Source: an uncultured Collinsella sp. (GTDB taxonomy: Bacteria; Actinomycetota; Coriobacteriia; Coriobacteriales; Coriobacteriaceae). Taken from it: a stretch of 39,024 bases of DNA. Below are positions 1 through 7,433 of this stretch, in pieces. Below the pieces are notes generated by a model. It saw only the letters and a list, made by a program, of their open reading frames with translations, was not told the DNA's origin and did not search any database. The DNA lies in contig URTL01000004.1 in the NCBI GenBank assembly GCA_900550785.1, positions 1 through 39,024 of the forward strand, given 5' to 3'. Every line of letters begins with the position of its first letter. Within the stretch, counting starts at the first letter, position 1. The translations under genes and the position numbers were made by a program.

Positions 1-1
1 C

Positions 2-82
2 ACCGGCAACGCCGCGCCTGTGAGCAGTGGCGTGAGCTCGGGTCCCGGTGGCATGATGCAAGCCGGTTCCGGCGCGCTGTAG
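2..82 (+). CDS. C-terminal fragment of an unidentified protein
   Basis: The window opens inside a reading frame that ends at TAG 80-82. The visible 26 residues are rich in Gly, Ser and Ala (ending GGMMQAGSGAL), like a disordered tail. No family can be named from this. The strong hairpin 20 bases later fits the end of a transcription unit. The frame is chosen because it ends cleanly before the terminator; the other frames were not excluded by homology. Confidence 0.4.
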   Translation, partial: TGNAAPVSSGVSSGPGGMMQAGSGAL

Positions 83-101
83 GGCGTAACATAGCTTTGC
101 G

Positions 102-133
102 AAGGGGCACTCCTGTCGGGGCGCCCCTTTTTT
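102..133 (+). terminator. Rho-independent terminator
   Basis: A 9-bp arm at 102-110 pairs with 121-129 with one mismatch (core GGGGC/GCCCC), and is followed by a run of six T. It closes the gene whose end is at 82 and insulates the toxin-antitoxin operon that follows. Confidence 0.8.
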
Positions 134-145
134 ATGAGTAAATGG

Positions 146-176
146 TGCTATACTCGAAATATAAATATGTATAGCA
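146..176 (+). promoter_or_regulatory. Inverted-repeat operator of the toxin-antitoxin operon
   Basis: TGCTATAC (146-153) and GTATAGCA (169-176) form a perfect 8-bp inverted repeat around 15 AT-rich bases, ending 12 bases before the antitoxin start. Ribbon-helix-helix antitoxins usually bind such palindromes and repress their own operon, so this is the expected autoregulatory site. The core promoter probably overlaps it, but no convincing -35/-10 pair was assigned. Confidence 0.6.
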
Positions 177-188
177 GAAGGAGCTAGC

Positions 189-557
189 ATGCCAATATCG
201 GTACTCGACTCACGGCCGGTCCAGATGAATGTGCGCATGGATCGCCAACTCAAAGAGGCTGGGGACGCCGTGCTGGCGCATATCGGCATGACGCCGTCAC
301 AAGCTGTGAGGGAGCTGTGGCAGTACTTGACCGAGAACGGTCATATGCCCGTCGCAAAAAAGAATGATGACGAAGTCCTGCCTGACGACATACGATCGAA
401 GGCGAGTTCGTCCCGCGTCTCGGAAGGGGCTGCGTTAATTTCGAATTTTTATGAGCGGTTCTCGATTCAGAGGCCGAGCCCCGATGAAGCCTTTGATTAC
501 GACGAGTTATACGATCAAATGATGAGCGAGAGATTCAGCGATTGGATCGAATTATGA
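189..557 (+). CDS. RelB/DinJ-like ribbon-helix-helix antitoxin
   Basis: A 122-residue protein. Residues 10-50 look like a ribbon-helix-helix fold of the RelB/DinJ type: a short beta strand (VQMNVRMD), then helices around LKEAGDAVLAHIGMT and PSQAVRELWQYL. The C-terminal half is acidic and aromatic (FDYDELYDQM), as in antitoxin segments that wrap the toxin. The start follows AGAAGGAG with good spacing. Its stop overlaps the start of the PIN-domain gene (ATGA), so the pair is translationally coupled. By family analogy it neutralises the toxin and represses the operon through the palindrome at 146-176. The DinJ-like assignment comes from motif shape only. Confidence 0.72.
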   Translation: MPISVLDSRPVQMNVRMDRQLKEAGDAVLAHIGMTPSQAVRELWQYLTENGHMPVAKKNDDEVLPDDIRSKASSSRVSEGAALISNFYERFSIQRPSPDEAFDYDELYDQMMSERFSDWIEL

Positions 558-1081
558 GCGGCGTCGGAACGAAACGTGTGCTCAAGCTGTTGATCGACAC
601 GAACGTCTGGCTAGATTACTTTCTCGCTCGCACGAATGCGACCAGGCCGATAGTCGAGCTCCTTTCTCGCGCGGCGGAAGCGGAGGATATCGTCCTCTTC
701 TCGTCCTCCCTGTCTGTCAAAGACGTCTATTACATTCTGGGAAGGACGATGAAGGCCGACGCCCGCCGTGAGGGGGCTCTCACTCCCGAAGCCATCGCCG
801 GTGCCGACGAGACAGCGTGGGCGTGCGTTCGCCTGATTCGGCAAAAGTCGATTATTGCCTCGGTCGGTGCAGACGAGGTCTTCGACTCCTTTGTGTTCAA
901 GTATCATCACAACGACTTTGAGGACGACCTGATGCTGGGCGTCGCCAATCGCATTGATGCCGATTACGTCGTGACAGAGGACAAAAATCTCATCAAACAT
1001 ACCAATGGTGTATGCATTAATGTTCAACAGGCGTTGAAGTTGGTTGAAGGGTCCAACGTCCCTTCGGCACGGCCCGTCTAA
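554..1081 (+). CDS. PIN-domain ribonuclease toxin
   Basis: A PIN-domain protein of about 175 residues. The acidic pattern is visible: LLIDTNVWLDYF near the N-terminus, then NDFEDDLMLGVA and VVTEDKNLI near the C-terminus, as in VapC-like Mg-dependent RNases. I place the start at ATG 554, which gives a 4-base ATGA overlap with the antitoxin; an in-frame ATG at 542 would add four residues. PIN toxins typically cut tRNA or rRNA. The target cannot be read from sequence. Pairing a PIN toxin with a RelB/DinJ-like rather than VapB-like partner is uncommon but known. A weak hairpin (CTTTATC/GATAAAG) follows at about 1085-1100, without a T-run. Confidence 0.78.
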   Translation: MSGVGTKRVLKLLIDTNVWLDYFLARTNATRPIVELLSRAAEAEDIVLFSSSLSVKDVYYILGRTMKADARREGALTPEAIAGADETAWACVRLIRQKSIIASVGADEVFDSFVFKYHHNDFEDDLMLGVANRIDADYVVTEDKNLIKHTNGVCINVQQALKLVEGSNVPSARPV

Positions 1082-1229
1082 CCTGCTTTATCTTGATAAA
1101 GTGGCGTTTCCTCGCCGTTAGCCGATGATGCGAGGGCGCTCGGCGTTTTCGACTGGTTTATGCACGCAAAGTCTGGGAATATACAAGTCGCATGTCTTAC
1201 TGTCTAACCAGTTGCGCCAAGGAGGCACC

Positions 1230-2687
1230 ATGGACTACAAGATTACCGGTTACGAGCCCGCCCAGCTGTTCCATTTCTTTGAGGAGGTCAGCGCGATCCC
1301 CCGTGGGTCTGGCAACGAGAAGGGCATCAGCGATTTCCTGGTCGCGTTTGCCAAGGAGCGCGGTCTCGATGTGTACCAGGACGAGGTCTACAACGTCATC
1401 ATTCGCAAGCCCGCATCTGCCGGCGCCGAGAATGCCCCGACCGTGATGCTGCAGGGCCACATCGACATGGTGTGCGACAAGCTGGGCTCCGTCGAGCACG
1501 ACTTTACGACTGATGGTATCGACCTGGTCGTCAAGGACGGCGTCCTCACCGCTAACGGCACCACTCTGGGCGCCGACAACGGTATTGCCGTCGCTCTGAT
1601 GCTCACTGTTCTCGATGACGATTCGATCGTTCACCCCGCCCTCGAGTGCGTATTCACCACCGACGAGGAGACCGGCCTGGTCGGCGCCGAGACGCTCGAC
1701 AAGTCCCAGATTAGCGCCCGCACCATGATTAACCTTGACTCCGAGGAAGAGGGCGTTGCTACCGTCAGCTGCGCCGGCGGTGTCGTCGTTACCTACACCT
1801 GCCCGATCGCGCGCGAGCACAAGACCGGTAGCACCCTCACGCTCGACATCTCCGGCCTGCTGGGCGGCCACTCCGGCAGCGATATTAACCTGGAGCGCGG
1901 CAACGGCAACCTCATCATGGCCCGCATCATCGACCGCCTGATGGTTGCCGGCGAGCCCGCCATCGTTAGCTTTAACGGCGGCACCAAGGACAACGCCATC
2001 AACCGTGAGTGCAAGGCCGAGCTGGTCTACGCCGACCACGCTGCAGCCGAGGCCGCGGCCCAGATCGCAAAGGGCATCATCGCCGACGTTACTGCCGAGC
2101 TCGAGGTCTTCGACCCCGGCTTTACCTGCACGGTTGAGATTGCCGACAACACTGAGGTCGAGGCCATGGACGAAAAGTCCGCACTTGCCCTTATTCGCGC
2201 TCTGCGTCTTGCCCCCAACGGTGTGATCCGCCGCAATGTCGCCACCGACGGCTCCGTCGAGGTTTCCTCCAACATCGGCGTGGTTGCCACCTCTGACGAC
2301 CAAGTCAAGATCATGCTGTCCCCGCGCTCCTCGATCACCTCGCTGCAGAACGAGTTCAAGGACCGCCTGCAGACGCTGGCCGATGTCCTGGGATTCGACG
2401 CCAAGTTTGAGTTCGAGTATCCCGGCTGGAGCTATGCCGAGCATTCGCCGGTCCGCGACATCTTTGTCGAGAGCTATCGCGAGCTCTTTGGCTCCGAGCT
2501 ACGAATCGAGTCCATTCACGCCGGCCTTGAGTGCGGCCTGTTTGCCGAGGCCCTGCACGGCCTGGACGCCATCGCCGTGGGCCCGACGCTCTCCGATGTC
2601 CACACCCCGGACGAGAGCATGGAGCTCGCTTCTGCCGAGCGCTTCTACGAGCTGCTCATCGACGTCCTCAAGCGCCTCGCTGCGTAA
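1230..2687 (+). CDS. pepD: Aminoacyl-histidine dipeptidase (Xaa-His dipeptidase, M20)
   Basis: A 485-residue M20 metallopeptidase, the usual PepD length. It hydrolyses dipeptides such as carnosine and Xaa-His in the cytoplasm. Zinc and catalytic motifs are in order: GHIDMVCDK (His about 77), LGADNGIA (bridging Asp about 116), TTDEETGL (catalytic Glu pair about 145), INLDSEEEG, HAGLECGLF, and SDVHTPDE with the last zinc His about 458. A lid domain (GLLGGHSGSDINLERGN) lies between. AAGGAGG at 1219-1224 fixes the start at ATG 1230; an upstream in-frame start at 1125 lacks a ribosome site and would add a foreign tail. It is probably monocistronic, with a terminator at 2743-2790. Confidence 0.95.
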   Translation: MDYKITGYEPAQLFHFFEEVSAIPRGSGNEKGISDFLVAFAKERGLDVYQDEVYNVIIRKPASAGAENAPTVMLQGHIDMVCDKLGSVEHDFTTDGIDLVVKDGVLTANGTTLGADNGIAVALMLTVLDDDSIVHPALECVFTTDEETGLVGAETLDKSQISARTMINLDSEEEGVATVSCAGGVVVTYTCPIAREHKTGSTLTLDISGLLGGHSGSDINLERGNGNLIMARIIDRLMVAGEPAIVSFNGGTKDNAINRECKAELVYADHAAAEAAAQIAKGIIADVTAELEVFDPGFTCTVEIADNTEVEAMDEKSALALIRALRLAPNGVIRRNVATDGSVEVSSNIGVVATSDDQVKIMLSPRSSITSLQNEFKDRLQTLADVLGFDAKFEFEYPGWSYAEHSPVRDIFVESYRELFGSELRIESIHAGLECGLFAEALHGLDAIAVGPTLSDVHTPDESMELASAERFYELLIDVLKRLAA

Positions 2688-2742
2688 AGGTTGCGCTAGC
2701 AGCAGTCCGAGCCACGTGCTGGTGGATTGCAAATGACATTAT

Positions 2743-2790
2743 GAGAGGGGGCACCCGAGCTTTTGCGACGGGTGCCTCCTCTCTTCTTTT
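2743..2790 (+). terminator. Strong terminator after pepD, possibly bidirectional
   Basis: A 15-bp stem (2743-2757 with 2769-2783) has one mismatch and an 11-base loop, followed by TTCTTTT. It lies between pepD (+) and hipA (-), whose ends converge here. On the minus strand the hairpin is not followed by a long T-run, so it acts mainly for pepD. Confidence 0.8.
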
Positions 2791-2813
2791 GGGAAATGGG
2801 AGATTACGGACAC

Positions 2814-4118
2814 CTAGCCCATATCCGCCTTGATGAGGTCGAGGGTGCGCTGGCAGTTTTCGCAGACGGGGCCGAGCATATGCTCGCGCAGGTCCGCCAT
2901 GCCGGGCAGGTCGGCGTATTCGTCCATGACCTCTTCCATGCAAATGGGTACCTCGTAGGCGAGGTCCATCATGGTCGCAAAGCAAAACTTCTCGGATAGC
3001 CCGGCATCGGTGAGCGCCGCCTCCAGCGCGGGGTCGCCCATACCGTGGTATCGGCGGATAGCGCCTGGACCGATGCGCCCCACACGATTTTCGCCGCCAA
3101 CGCTCATGGCAAGGCGCGCTTTTCGCCGCATGCGTTCGTATGCCAGCCCCGATGCAACGTCATACATACGGGCCATCATAGCTGTGCTGCCGTTTCCAAG
3201 AAGCAGGGAATAGTTCTTCGCATGCGCGTCCGGTGCGCCGATGATGGCGTTAAAGAAAAGTATCTGCGTAAACAGATACAGGTTAAGTTGATGATGGCTC
3301 GTGTTGACGAGGAGTTCCTGAATGTCGCGTGCGGTCGGGCCACCGTCTGCCGTGTACTTTTGAGCGGGCATCACTCCAAGGGCCTGACAGAGGTCTTCTT
3401 GGTGTAGACGCATGATTGTTCCGTCTTTGGCTTTCACACGGTCATAGCGTTCAACAATGAGGGCGGGTTCGTCCTCAAATAAGCGATACTCAACGTTCGC
3501 CGTTGCGATACCCGCGCGCTGGGCGCTTTTCATGCAGACAAACTCATTAAGAGCTTCAAGTTTAAATCCGATAACGCCATTTTTGAAAATATGCGTCGTG
3601 GGCGAGGAACCTATGCATTCGCACCAGCGACCGTCTATGAGCGCGAGTGCGAACTTGCCCTGGTTGCCTCCAAGTGACCAACTTTCATCTAGGCCCATCC
3701 ACGATGCCTCGCGGTCATCCCTGATCGACTTGAGGCGCAAGGCAATCTCGTGGTCGTCTATAGGGCGGTATTCGCCAGTGCGATGCAAGGCGGCGTCGAT
3801 ATCTTCTTCGGCGCAAAACTGCACTCCGCCCGGACAGTCGAGTCCGATATGGCTGAGCAGCGCAACGGGATTATTGGGCCTGGCGTCGAATTCGGCGGCA
3901 ATCGCTTTTCGTTGGTCCTCGCTGTCGGGCAGAAGGCCAAACAAGTACGGATTCATGACCTGTTGGCCGTATGTGCGATTTGATACGGGAATGTTGGTCG
4001 ATAGGGCTGGCTCGTCATAATCTTGATCGTAGGCAAAACTGACTAGACCGCTCTCATCTTGCATGAGCGTTCCTGCGGGTACGCCGCAAATAATAGTCCG
4101 AAGCGTTTTTCTGGCCAT
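2814..4118 (-). CDS. hipA: HipA-family serine/threonine kinase toxin
   Basis: A 434-residue HipA-like kinase, the normal length. The N-terminal subdomain is followed by the glycine-rich loop SLGGNQGKFAL, the position of the regulatory autophosphorylated Ser in E. coli HipA. PTTHIFK is the ATP-lysine segment, DAHAKNYSLL carries the catalytic Asp/Asn, and MYDVASG carries the metal Asp. HipA toxins phosphorylate aminoacyl-tRNA synthetases (GltX in E. coli) and stall translation. It starts 3 bases after hipB ends, so the two form an operon with the antitoxin first, controlled by the repeats at 4608-4675. All key residues look intact, so the toxin is probably active. Its substrate is unknown. Confidence 0.92.
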   Translation of the reverse strand: MARKTLRTIICGVPAGTLMQDESGLVSFAYDQDYDEPALSTNIPVSNRTYGQQVMNPYLFGLLPDSEDQRKAIAAEFDARPNNPVALLSHIGLDCPGGVQFCAEEDIDAALHRTGEYRPIDDHEIALRLKSIRDDREASWMGLDESWSLGGNQGKFALALIDGRWCECIGSSPTTHIFKNGVIGFKLEALNEFVCMKSAQRAGIATANVEYRLFEDEPALIVERYDRVKAKDGTIMRLHQEDLCQALGVMPAQKYTADGGPTARDIQELLVNTSHHQLNLYLFTQILFFNAIIGAPDAHAKNYSLLLGNGSTAMMARMYDVASGLAYERMRRKARLAMSVGGENRVGRIGPGAIRRYHGMGDPALEAALTDAGLSEKFCFATMMDLAYEVPICMEEVMDEYADLPGMADLREHMLGPVCENCQRTLDLIKADMG

Positions 4119-4121
4119 TGG

Positions 4122-4592
4122 CTATCTCCCTTCGGGCTTGGTTTGGGCAGATGCGCTTGCGGCAATCGAGACTCCGAGATTGGACATGGCGAAATCGGCG
4201 AAGGCCTTGTCGTAGAGCTCGGCCGTAAAGGGGGTATCTGGAAGAGCTGGAATGGCTGCGCCGCGTCGGTTGCGATGGTGAAGACGTTGAGTGTGATGGC
4301 ACCTGGGGGTGCTACAAGGTTGCAAATCGGCATGCGGGGCGTCGGTTGGCTGCTCATGTTTCGTGTCGTCGATATTCCCTTGAGCAACTAGTGCCAGTCC
4401 GAGAGCACCGAAAACCGCCAGCAGCTTGTCGAGCCGAATACCCGTGGCATCTCCCAGCTCGAGCGATGCGAGCAGGCGCTCCGAAACACCGGCTTTTTTA
4501 GCGAGGGTTGCACGGGTGAGACCCTGAGCATCGCGTGCCTGGCGCACGTAGATGCCAGCTTGGCGCGGTGTGGTGATGGGAAGGGTATCCAC
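4122..4592 (-). CDS. hipB: HipB-like XRE-family antitoxin and repressor
   Basis: A 156-residue protein. Residues 15-72 form a Cro/C1-type helix-turn-helix (LTRATLAKKAGVSERLLASL, then LDKLLAVFGALGLAL). It starts at GTG 4592, six bases after AGGAG. HipB proteins bind operator DNA and HipA together. The C-terminal part (about 80-156) is unusual: a segment rich in His, Arg, Cys and Pro (about 80-115) is followed by an ordinary-looking tail (ELYDKAFADFAMSNLGVSIAA). It may be a genuine linker, or a stretch altered by paired frameshifts; I cannot tell without relatives. Placement just upstream of hipA and the operator-like repeats support the antitoxin role. Confidence 0.85.
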   Translation of the reverse strand: MDTLPITTPRQAGIYVRQARDAQGLTRATLAKKAGVSERLLASLELGDATGIRLDKLLAVFGALGLALVAQGNIDDTKHEQPTDAPHADLQPCSTPRCHHTQRLHHRNRRGAAIPALPDTPFTAELYDKAFADFAMSNLGVSIAASASAQTKPEGR

Positions 4593-4607
4593 GGCGATCT
4601 CCTAACG

Positions 4608-4675
4608 TGCAGACTTTTGCATATCAGTATGACATGCAAAAGTCTGCATGAAAAGGCCTCATGCAAAACTCTGCA
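4608..4675 (-). promoter_or_regulatory. Three-copy operator of hipBA
   Basis: TGCAGACTTTTGCAT (4608-4622) and its exact reverse complement (4634-4648) form a perfect 15-bp inverted repeat with an 11-base spacer. A third copy at 4661-4675 differs by one base and lies in the same orientation as the second. Each copy is itself a near palindrome with TGCA at both ends. Such multi-site operators are typical of HipB control regions, although the E. coli consensus differs. The repeats sit 16-83 bases upstream of hipB on the minus strand, where the promoter must be. Confidence 0.75.
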
Positions 4676-4684
4676 TGAGGCCTT
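4651..4684 (-). terminator. Terminator of mntP, overlapping a hipBA operator
   Basis: A perfect 13-bp stem (4653-4665 with 4672-4684) with a 6-base loop. Read on the minus strand it ends in TTTT and lies 29 bases after the mntP stop, so it should end the mntP transcript. It contains the third hipBA operator copy (4661-4675), so one sequence may serve both genes. Confidence 0.75.
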
Positions 4685-4712
4685 GCCCGGACGTTTAGTT
4701 TTGAAGGGTGTT

Positions 4713-5291
4713 TTACAGCGCCAAAAACCCCAAGTGTTCCAGCAGAATCTTGAGGCCGATAAGGATAAGCACGACGCCACCCACGATGGTGGCGGGTTTT
4801 TCGTAGCGCGCGCCAAAGGTGTGGCCGATCGCCACGCCGGCGACGGAGAAGATAAACGTTGTGATGCCTATAAGCGATACAGCGGGCACGATGTCGACCG
4901 AGAGTGCCGCAAACGAGATGCCCACGGCTAGGGCGTCGATTGAGGTGGCAATGGCGAGGAGCAGGTACTCGACCAGGTCAATCTTTTCGGCATCCTTGCC
5001 GTCGCCTTCATCCTCGTCCTCGGTAAAGGCTTCCCACAGCATTTTGCCGCCGATGAAGGCGAGCAGGATAAAGGCGATCCAGTGGTCGATGGGGCCGATG
5101 ATGCCCATAAACTGACTGCCAAGCGCCCATCCGATTACGGGCATGCCGGCCTGGAAGCCGCCAAAGAACAGGCCGAGCACCACGGCGACCTTAAGGTTGA
5201 TCTTTTTCATGCCGAGACCCTTGCAGATGGAAACGGCAAAGGCGTCCATCGAAAGGCCAACGGCGAGCAACACGAGCTCTGCGAGTCCCAT
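4713..5291 (-). CDS. mntP: Manganese efflux pump MntP
   Basis: A 192-residue membrane protein with six predicted helices, exporting Mn2+ across the cytoplasmic membrane. The two DUF204 halves each carry the diagnostic motif: GLSMDAFAVSICKG near residue 12 and ATSIDALAVGISFA near 115. An acidic cytosolic loop (EDEDEGDGKDAEK) lies between them. ATG 5291 gives the normal family length and follows AGGGAG. A longer frame running to 5516 is an artefact of reading through the riboswitch. The upstream yybP-ykoY element confirms the manganese role independently. Confidence 0.95.
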   Translation of the reverse strand: MGLAELVLLAVGLSMDAFAVSICKGLGMKKINLKVAVVLGLFFGGFQAGMPVIGWALGSQFMGIIGPIDHWIAFILLAFIGGKMLWEAFTEDEDEGDGKDAEKIDLVEYLLLAIATSIDALAVGISFAALSVDIVPAVSLIGITTFIFSVAGVAIGHTFGARYEKPATIVGGVVLILIGLKILLEHLGFLAL

Positions 5292-5344
5292 AGCCTGGCT
5301 CCCTCTCTGCGGGCGAGCCCGCGTGTACCTCTTGGGGGAATAAC

Positions 5345-5390
5345 AAAAAAGACCCGTGGCGTACGCGCTGCGCGCACAACCACGAGTCTC
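5345..5390 (-). terminator. Riboswitch expression-platform terminator
   Basis: On the minus strand a stem pairs AGACtCGTGG with CCACGgGTCT and ends in TTTTTT at 5345-5350, just downstream of the aptamer and 54 bases before the mntP start. Its 5' arm overlaps the closing segment of the aptamer (GAACGAGACTC), the layout expected of a transcriptional switch in which Mn2+ binding prevents termination. Confidence 0.75.
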
Positions 5391-5476
5391 GTTCATTAAG
5401 GCAAGCCAGACCGTTTCGGCCAGTATGTTGACTTGCCGCGCCACCGGAGGCGAACCCGGCCACGCGACTACTCCCT
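5385..5476 (-). promoter_or_regulatory. yybP-ykoY manganese riboswitch
   Basis: Read on the minus strand the leader carries the conserved pieces of this class: GGGAGTAG at the 5' side (5468-5475), the CAACATACT loop with GCCGAAA, the partner helix GCAAGTC/GGCTTGC, and GAACGAGAC at the 3' side. Known members bind Mn2+ at the junction of two stacked loops and raise expression of MntP-type exporters. A terminator follows directly. The exact 5' limit of the aptamer is approximate. Confidence 0.88.
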
Positions 5477-5637
5477 CATTCATGTGAACCCCGATGCTAC
5501 CACATAAGCAGCCCATTTGGGTTGGGCTCTCAGCTGTGTTCGCTCATTCTGTAAGCATCGGATTTCGCAAGCGCCGCGGGGACAAACCGTGAGAAACTAT
5601 TTAGCGTTTATGGAGCGTATACGATGGGAGCGATGCC

Positions 5638-6705
5638 TTGGATAAGAACGAGCTGCAAAAGCGTATGGAACAGGCCATCCGCCTGACGGCACCTGGTCAG
5701 CCGATCCGCACCGCCCTCGACATGATCATCGCCGGTCACCTGGGCGCCCTTATCTGCGTCGGCGACACCGAAAACGTGCTCGCTGCCGGTAACGACGGCT
5801 TCCCGCTCAACATTTCGTTCACCTCGAACCGTCTGTTCGAGCTCTCCAAGATGGACGGTGCCATCGTCATCGACGGCGACCTCACCCAGATCCTGCGCGC
5901 CAACTTCCACCTCAATCCCGATCCCTCGCTTGCCACGAGCGAGACGGGCATGCGTCACCGCACCGCCGCTCGCATGTCGGTGCTCACCGATGCCATCGTG
6001 ATCTCGGTCTCGGCCCGTCGTGCCGTCGTTAACGTGTACGTTCACGGCAAGAGCTACGAGATCCAGCCCGTCACCACCATCATGAGCTCGGTCAACCAGC
6101 TCGTCGCCACGCTTCAGACTACTCGTCAGTCGCTCGACCGCTCCCTGCTGCGCCTGACGGCCCTCGAGCTCGACGACTACGTTACGCTCGCCGACATTAC
6201 CGGTATTTTCTCGAGCTTCGAGATCATGCAGCAAGCAAAGACCGAGCTTAAGGATTGCATCGTCAAGCTGGGCAACCAGGGCAAGCTCGTGCAGATGCAG
6301 CTCGAGCAGCTCGCCGGTTCCAGCATGGATACCGAATACGACCTGATGATCCGCGACTACGCGAGCGATTCCTCCGAGGCAAACGCCGAGAAGATTCGTG
6401 CAGAGCTCGCTCGCATGACGCCTAAGGACCTGTCCGACCCGCAGCACGTGGCGGCAGTTCTGGGCTATGACGACCTGGACGAGGACTCCGTCATGACGCC
6501 GCTGGGCCTGCGCACGCTTTCGCGCGTGTCCGTCGTGCGCGACGGCGTGGCCGAGAAGATCGTCGACGAGTACGGCTCGCTGCAGGAGCTCATGGACGAC
6601 ATCAGCGAGGATCCGGAGCGCCTGGGCGACTTTGGCGTCAACAACCCTGCCATTCTTGCGGACTCGCTGTACCGCATGAAGGGCACCAAACAGGGGAACG
6701 CATAA
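5638..6705 (+). CDS. disA: Diadenylate cyclase DisA
   Basis: A 355-residue DisA. It makes cyclic di-AMP from two ATP and scans DNA for branched structures, slowing synthesis when it meets damage. The diadenylate cyclase domain (about 1-145) shows MDGAIVIDGD (catalytic DGA about 74-76) and GMRHRTAAR (RHR about 106-108). A central helical linker precedes the C-terminal helix-hairpin-helix DNA-binding domain (LGLRTLSRVSVVRDGVAEKIV, about 288-330). The best start is TTG 5638, about seven bases after GGAG; no in-frame ATG lies nearby. It heads the tightly packed run disA-ispD-ispF-cysS, sharing one base of its stop with the ispD start (TAATG). Confidence 0.96.
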   Translation: MDKNELQKRMEQAIRLTAPGQPIRTALDMIIAGHLGALICVGDTENVLAAGNDGFPLNISFTSNRLFELSKMDGAIVIDGDLTQILRANFHLNPDPSLATSETGMRHRTAARMSVLTDAIVISVSARRAVVNVYVHGKSYEIQPVTTIMSSVNQLVATLQTTRQSLDRSLLRLTALELDDYVTLADITGIFSSFEIMQQAKTELKDCIVKLGNQGKLVQMQLEQLAGSSMDTEYDLMIRDYASDSSEANAEKIRAELARMTPKDLSDPQHVAAVLGYDDLDEDSVMTPLGLRTLSRVSVVRDGVAEKIVDEYGSLQELMDDISEDPERLGDFGVNNPAILADSLYRMKGTKQGNA

Positions 6706-7433
6706 TGGCGCCCGTATGCGCCGTGGTCGTTGCCGGCGGCAGCGGTCAGCGCTTTGGAAATCCCGGCGGCAAGCAGCTCGTTAACGTGGCGGGCCGTCCG
6801 CTCATGAGCTGGTCCATCCGCGCGTTCGATCGTAGCGACAAGGTCGGCCATATCGTGGTGGTGTGTCCTGCCGAGCGCCGTGCCGAGATGCGCCGCCTTG
6901 CCATCGACCCGTTTGACTATGACACGCCCATCAGCTTTGCCGATGCCGGCGATACCCGTCAGGATTCCACCCGTGCCGGCGTGCATGCGGTTTCGGCGGG
7001 TTTCGAATATGTCGCCATCCACGATGGCGCTCGTCCGCTCATTACGACCGAGGCCATCGACCACGCTATCGACGTGCTCGTGAGCGACCGTGCTCTCGAC
7101 GGTGTCGTGTGCGGCCAGCCCGCGATTGACACGCTCAAGATCGTTGACGGCGATAATATCGTCGAGACGCCGCCGCGTGAGCTCTATTGGGCCGCGCAGA
7201 CGCCGCAGATCTTTAGCGTCGATGCTATGAAGCGCGCCCATGCCGCGGCGATTGCCGAGGGCTTTATCGGTACCGATGATTCGTCGCTGGTCGAGCGCAT
7301 GGGTGGGCGCGTCCGCTGCGTCCAGAGCCCGCGCGATAACCTTAAGGTGACGGTGCCCGAGGACCTGCGTCCCGTAACCGCGATTCTGCTCGGTCGCATG
7401 GCCGAGGGAGAGGACCTTCCCCATGTTCAGTAA
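6705..7433 (+). CDS. ispD: 2-C-methyl-D-erythritol 4-phosphate cytidylyltransferase
   Basis: A 242-residue MEP-pathway enzyme that couples MEP with CTP to give CDP-ME in isoprenoid synthesis. The nucleotide-binding N-terminus reads VVVAGGSGQRFGNPGGKQ; most IspD proteins have a PKQ ending, so the GGKQ variant is slightly unusual but keeps the Lys. HDGARPL (about 106) and YWAAQTPQIF (about 162) are the other family motifs. Its start overlaps the disA stop by one base and its end overlaps ispF by 11 bases, so translation is coupled throughout. Confidence 0.95.
   Translation: MAPVCAVVVAGGSGQRFGNPGGKQLVNVAGRPLMSWSIRAFDRSDKVGHIVVVCPAERRAEMRRLAIDPFDYDTPISFADAGDTRQDSTRAGVHAVSAGFEYVAIHDGARPLITTEAIDHAIDVLVSDRALDGVVCGQPAIDTLKIVDGDNIVETPPRELYWAAQTPQIFSVDAMKRAHAAAIAEGFIGTDDSSLVERMGGRVRCVQSPRDNLKVTVPEDLRPVTAILLGRMAEGEDLPHVQ

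Noticed and set aside
5292..5516. N-terminal extension of MntP
   Set aside because: These bases form the manganese riboswitch and its terminator; the protein has its normal length from ATG 5291.
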